Positions 6,652 to 9,006 of a stretch of 9,006 bases of DNA are shown piece by piece (position 1 is the first letter of the stretch; each line of letters opens with the position of its first letter). The stretch comes from Bacteriovoracaceae bacterium. GTDB taxonomy: Bacteria > Bdellovibrionota > Bacteriovoracia > Bacteriovoracales > Bacteriovoracaceae. The stretch covers positions 1 through 9,006 of the forward strand of contig JAGSHJ010000103.1 in NCBI GenBank assembly GCA_023954595.1, given 5' to 3'. The position numbers were made by a program, and so were the translations under genes. The notes below the pieces were generated by a model. That model saw only the letters and a list, made by a program, of their open reading frames with translations. It made no database searches and was not told the DNA's origin.

Positions 6652-6689
6652 GAAAACCTCCGAAAAGTAGCTAACGCTGGAGTGTTTTC
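6652..6689 (+). promoter_or_regulatory. mRNA hairpin sequestering the Shine-Dalgarno of the Popeye-like gene
   Basis: GAAAACCTCC (6652-6661) can pair with GGAG-T-GTTTTC (6679-6689), a 10-bp stem with one bulged T (6683). The paired GGAG (6679-6682) is the ribosome binding site, 9 nt before the ATG at 6692. AGC/GCT within the loop could add a 3-bp inner stem. Such a fold would limit translation unless it is melted. There is no T run, so it is not an intrinsic terminator. Confidence 0.45.
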
Positions 6690-6691
6690 AA

Positions 6692-7354
6692 ATGACTATT
6701 ACAGTAATCCTTGGAAATTTATCTTACATGTTAGTGGCCTGCTCTTTTATGGTGAGAGATATGCTCTGGCTAAGAGGCCTCTCAATTATGGCATCTTGTT
6801 GTGGGATTTTTTATAGTTCAACGGTTGCGAAAACTCCACTTTGGACTCCTATTGTTTGGAGCTGTGTCTTTATAGGTCTAAATGTTTATCATATCTCTAG
6901 ATTGATTTTAGAAAACCGAGGAATTACATTTACAGATAAAGAACAAGAGCTTTATCAAACTTGTTTTTCTACACTAAGTCCGCTTGAGTTTAAAAAACTT
7001 AACGATATCGCTGAGTGGAAACAAATTTCAGAAAATGAAAAAATTATAGAGCAAGGTCAGAAGATGACGAGTCTCTATCTCATCTATAGTGGAATCACCA
7101 ATGTTGTTGTTGACGGAAAAAAAGTAGCTGAGCTTAGAGATGGTCAGTTCATTGGCGAGATGAGTTTTATGACTGAAGGTGATGCAACTGCAACAGTTGT
7201 TTCTGAGCACCCAACTGAGTATTTAACTTGGAACCAGGAAGGACTAAAAGGATTGATGGCCAGAAACCCGTCGTTACTTTTCAGCCTTCAAAAATCCATG
7301 GGAACTCAACTTTCAAATGCGATTAAAGAAGGAAATAATCAATCAGCTGCTTAA
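6692..7354 (+). CDS. Membrane-anchored Popeye/cyclic-nucleotide-binding-like protein
   Basis: 220 aa from ATG 6692 with GGAG 9 nt upstream. Three predicted membrane helices (about 3-20, 26-44 and 52-73) come first, with Popeye-family-like features: VRDMLWLRGLSIMAS and a third segment with W51/W56 and GLNVYHI. After a linker (DKEQELYQTCFSTLSPLEFK) a cNMP-binding beta-barrel follows from about 100 to 205: GQKMTSLYLIYSGITNVV, then GQFIGEMSFMTEGDATATVVS (151-171). Glu156 of the phosphate-binding cassette is present, but the Arg that normally contacts the cyclic phosphate is absent (DATA instead of RxA), as in Popeye (POPDC) proteins, which use a different pocket. Ligand type is therefore uncertain. 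It probably forms a unit with the upstream CBS protein. Its last 12 bases overlap the convergent aminotransferase gene. Confidence 0.85.
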   Translation: MTITVILGNLSYMLVACSFMVRDMLWLRGLSIMASCCGIFYSSTVAKTPLWTPIVWSCVFIGLNVYHISRLILENRGITFTDKEQELYQTCFSTLSPLEFKKLNDIAEWKQISENEKIIEQGQKMTSLYLIYSGITNVVVDGKKVAELRDGQFIGEMSFMTEGDATATVVSEHPTEYLTWNQEGLKGLMARNPSLLFSLQKSMGTQLSNAIKEGNNQSAA

Positions 7355-8500
7355 GTTTTTCAAAGCGGCCTTGAGTGTTTCATCTTTTTTGGCAAAACAA
7401 AACCTCAGGTATTTTTTCCCTTCATCTCCTTTTATATAAAAGGCCGATGGCGGAATAGAAGCTACTTTTTTAGTTTCAATCAACTCCGTACAATAATCCA
7501 CATCATTGAGTTTGGTATGTTCTTCAATCGGCACCATGACAAAATAGGTGCCTTTCGGAACAATGGGGTTGTAACCACAATCCTTAAGACCTTTGATAAA
7601 GAGGTCTCTCTTCTTTTGATACATTTCTCTAAATCCAGGAAGGTAATCATCGAGTTTCTCTAAGGCACTTGCTACTGCATCTTGAGTCGGTTGATTAACA
7701 CAGAAGGTATTAAATTGATGAACCATTCTGATGGCATGAGAAAGACTTTCTGGAGCACAGGTCCAGCCAATTTTCCACCCCGTTAGTCCAAAAGTTTTTC
7801 CAACAGAAGAGATAGTAACTGTTCTTTCTTTTAGACCCTTGAATGTTGCAGGAGGAAGGTGGATATTATTATCAAAAAGAAGAAACTCATAAACTTCATC
7901 CGACATAAGGTAAGTATCAAACTCTTTTATAAGAGAGGAGAGTTCTTCGAGTTCCAGAGTATCAAATATTTTTCCTGAAGGGTTATGAGGAGTGTTTAGA
8001 ATAACCAACTTTGTTTTAGAACTAAAGGCCTCTCTAAGTTCATTACTGTTCCATTTAAAATCATTTGTTTTCAAAGTGACTGGAACGGGAATTCCTCCCG
8101 CTAGTTGAATGCTCGCCAAGTACGAATCGTAAAATGGCTCAAAAATGATGACTTCATCTCCAGGATTTACGAGTGCAAGAATGGTTGAAAATATCGCTTC
8201 TGTTGCCCCATTCGTTATTGTGATCTCTGTATTTGGATTGTAGTCAAGGTCATAAAACTTTTTATAGTTTTTAGAGACAATTTGGCGGAGACTTTTGATT
8301 CCCTCCAGAGGAGCGTATTGATTGATATGTTTGTCTCCTTTTTCGAGACTTTTCTTCGCCAAGTGAATAATCCACTGGGGTCCATCAAAGTCAGGGAACC
8401 CCTGACTTAGGTTGATGGCCTGATTTTTATGGGCCTTTTTGGTGAGAGTAGCAAATATTGACTCTTTGAAGCTTTTAACAACAGATGAGGTTTCTTTCAC
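7343..8500 (-). CDS. PLP-dependent class I aminotransferase (methionine/kynurenine aminotransferase-like)
   Basis: 385 aa, full length for fold-type I aminotransferases. The GTG at 8500-8498 is preceded by AGGA at 8 nt. Visible landmarks are NLSQGFPDFDGP (30-41), typical of the YbdL/kynurenine aminotransferase group, QYAPLEG (61-67), NGATEAI (97-103) for cofactor phosphate, NTPHNPSGK (169-177) with Asn173, SDEVYE (200-205) with Asp201 for the PLP nitrogen and Tyr204, SVGKTFGLTGWKIGW (232-246) with the Schiff-base Lys235, and LRFCFAK (365-371) with Arg366 for the substrate carboxylate. It is expected to transaminate amino acids such as methionine, glutamine or aromatics with 2-oxo acids in the cytosol; exact specificity cannot be read from sequence. 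The gene is monocistronic as far as seen, converges on the Popeye-like gene (12-bp overlap) and diverges from the helicase gene. Confidence 0.93.
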   Translation of the reverse strand: MKETSSVVKSFKESIFATLTKKAHKNQAINLSQGFPDFDGPQWIIHLAKKSLEKGDKHINQYAPLEGIKSLRQIVSKNYKKFYDLDYNPNTEITITNGATEAIFSTILALVNPGDEVIIFEPFYDSYLASIQLAGGIPVPVTLKTNDFKWNSNELREAFSSKTKLVILNTPHNPSGKIFDTLELEELSSLIKEFDTYLMSDEVYEFLLFDNNIHLPPATFKGLKERTVTISSVGKTFGLTGWKIGWTCAPESLSHAIRMVHQFNTFCVNQPTQDAVASALEKLDDYLPGFREMYQKKRDLFIKGLKDCGYNPIVPKGTYFVMVPIEEHTKLNDVDYCTELIETKKVASIPPSAFYIKGDEGKKYLRFCFAKKDETLKAALKNLSS

Positions 8501-8520
8501 TGGTGTAATCCTGGATAGAT

Positions 8521-8533
8521 AACGCTGAGCGTT
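8521..8533. repeat. Perfect inverted repeat AACGCT-G-AGCGTT
   Basis: A 6-1-6 dyad sits 21-33 nt upstream of the aminotransferase GTG, downstream of its likely transcription start. It could be a repressor operator or, in RNA, a small hairpin (AACGC/GCGTT, TGA loop) in the 5' leader. No regulator is encoded nearby to assign to it. Confidence 0.5.
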
Positions 8534-8559
8534 TCTTAAATTAATATGAACTTTTAAAA

Positions 8560-8587
8560 TTTATATCTTTATGCACCTTGTTTTGAA
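8560..8587 (-). promoter_or_regulatory. Candidate sigma70-type promoter of the aminotransferase gene
   Basis: On the minus strand, TTCAAA (8587-8582, -35-like, 4 of 6 to TTGACA), a 16-bp spacer and TATAAA (8565-8560, 5 of 6 to TATAAT) point toward the GTG at 8500. The start point would be near 8553, giving a leader of about 50 nt that includes the AACGCT-G-AGCGTT dyad. The region is AT-rich, so chance matches are possible. Confidence 0.4.
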
Positions 8588-8590
8588 ATA

Positions 8591-8596
8591 TATAAT
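8591..8596 (+). promoter_or_regulatory. Consensus -10 of the RecQ-like gene, leaderless arrangement
   Basis: TATAAT at 8591-8596 is followed by six bases and then the ATG (8603), so transcription would begin at or next to the A of the start codon. There is no Shine-Dalgarno sequence before the ATG. The -35 is weak (TTTATG at 8568-8573, 17-bp spacing). It lies 3 bp from the -35 of the opposing aminotransferase promoter, so the two could compete for RNA polymerase. Confidence 0.5.
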
Positions 8597-8602
8597 TTTC
8601 TA

Positions 8603-9006
8603 ATGACGCACTCTTTTCCACTACTCATTCCTTCTATTAAAAGTGTTTTAAAAAATAAGTTTGGACACCCTAGTTTCAAGGGTCATCAAGAACAAATTAT
8701 TAATCATGTTTTGAATGGTGGTGATGCGCTGGTTTTAAAACCAACCGGTGGTGGGAAATCTCTTTGTTACCAACTTCCGTCAGTGCTTCTTCCGGGCGTA
8801 AGTGTCGTTATTTCTCCTTTGATCTCTTTAATGAAGGATCAAGTGGATTCTCTGTGTCGAAAAGGCATTCGAAGTGCTTATTTAAATTCATCTCTTAAAA
8901 GAAGTGAAGAGAGAGAAGTTATCTCGGCGGTTGAAAATGGTGAGATCAAAATTCTCTATGTCAGTCCAGAGCGAATGCTCAAGGCTGGTTTTATGGATTG
9001 GCTTGA
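8603..9006 (+). CDS. recQ: RecQ-family ATP-dependent DNA helicase, N-terminal part (cut by window end)
   Basis: The frame is open from ATG 8603 to the right edge (134 codons seen). It aligns well from memory with the start of E. coli RecQ. Visible are the conserved FGHPSFKGHQEQII (20-33, motif 0 with the adenine-sensing Gln29), the Walker A PTGGGKSLCYQLP (47-59), motif Ia VISPLISLMKDQV (69-81) and motif Ib YVSPERM (119-125). The DEAH-box Walker B, helicase C-terminal, zinc-binding and HRDC regions would lie beyond the window. RecQ helicases unwind 3'-tailed DNA in recombinational repair and fork restart. The start codon lacks a ribosome binding site but sits 6 bp after a TATAAT, so the mRNA may be leaderless. 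Family assignment is firm; the symbol assumes it is the main RecQ and not a RecQ-like paralogue. Confidence 0.93.
   Translation, partial: MTHSFPLLIPSIKSVLKNKFGHPSFKGHQEQIINHVLNGGDALVLKPTGGGKSLCYQLPSVLLPGVSVVISPLISLMKDQVDSLCRKGIRSAYLNSSLKRSEEREVISAVENGEIKILYVSPERMLKAGFMDWL

Noticed and set aside
6652..6689. Hairpin after the CBS gene as a terminator
   Set aside because: No T run follows the stem, and the next ribosome binding site is within it, so regulation of translation fits better.

Overview
The window looks like chromosomal DNA from a low-GC Gram-negative bacterium, probably a Bdellovibrionota member of the Bacteriovorax/Halobacteriovorax type. That placement is inference. It rests on A/T-rich codon use, frequent TTG/GTG starts, lipoprotein-like leaders with an unusual Asn-Gln/Asn before the cysteine, a secreted Cys-rich HExxH protease of a kind I associate with these predators, and a bacterial Popeye-like protein. 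I see no transposase, integrase, tRNA, rRNA or CRISPR array.

Region 1 (1-4574, minus strand) is a tightly packed operon of four exported proteins, read from right to left. The first (4574-3438) is a secreted protein with one CxxCH haem motif, resembling the DUF1588/DUF1585 part of planctomycete-type cytochromes. The second (3435-2299) is a lipoprotein-like protein with a Gly-Thr-X collagen-like linker and a CxxCH domain. The third (2288-816) is a Tat-exported DUF1501-like protein. The fourth (803 to beyond base 1) is a paralogue of the second, with a different C-terminal domain that looks carbohydrate-binding. Junctions are 2-12 bp, and stop codons lie in or next to the ribosome binding sites. 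In planctomycetes and some proteobacteria, DUF1501 proteins are encoded beside such cytochrome-domain proteins. Here the cytochrome modules appear split over three small proteins. I infer an envelope complex of unknown substrate; it is the best candidate in the window for a poorly described system. Its first gene seems to start at a rare ATC codon.

Region 2 (4575-5694): after a 205-bp divergent spacer comes a secreted zinc metalloprotease (4780-5637, plus), closed by a clear intrinsic terminator.

Region 3 (5655-7354, plus): an extended -10 promoter directly before that terminator could drive a four-CBS-domain protein (5707-6633) and a membrane-anchored Popeye/cyclic-nucleotide-binding-like protein (6692-7354), which is a plausible nucleotide-sensing pair. 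The second gene's ribosome binding site can be hidden in a hairpin.

Region 4 (7343-9006): a class I PLP aminotransferase (minus) overlaps the Popeye-like gene tail-to-tail by 12 bp. Divergent from it is the start of a RecQ-type helicase, running off the right edge, with a consensus -10 placed so that its mRNA would be leaderless.
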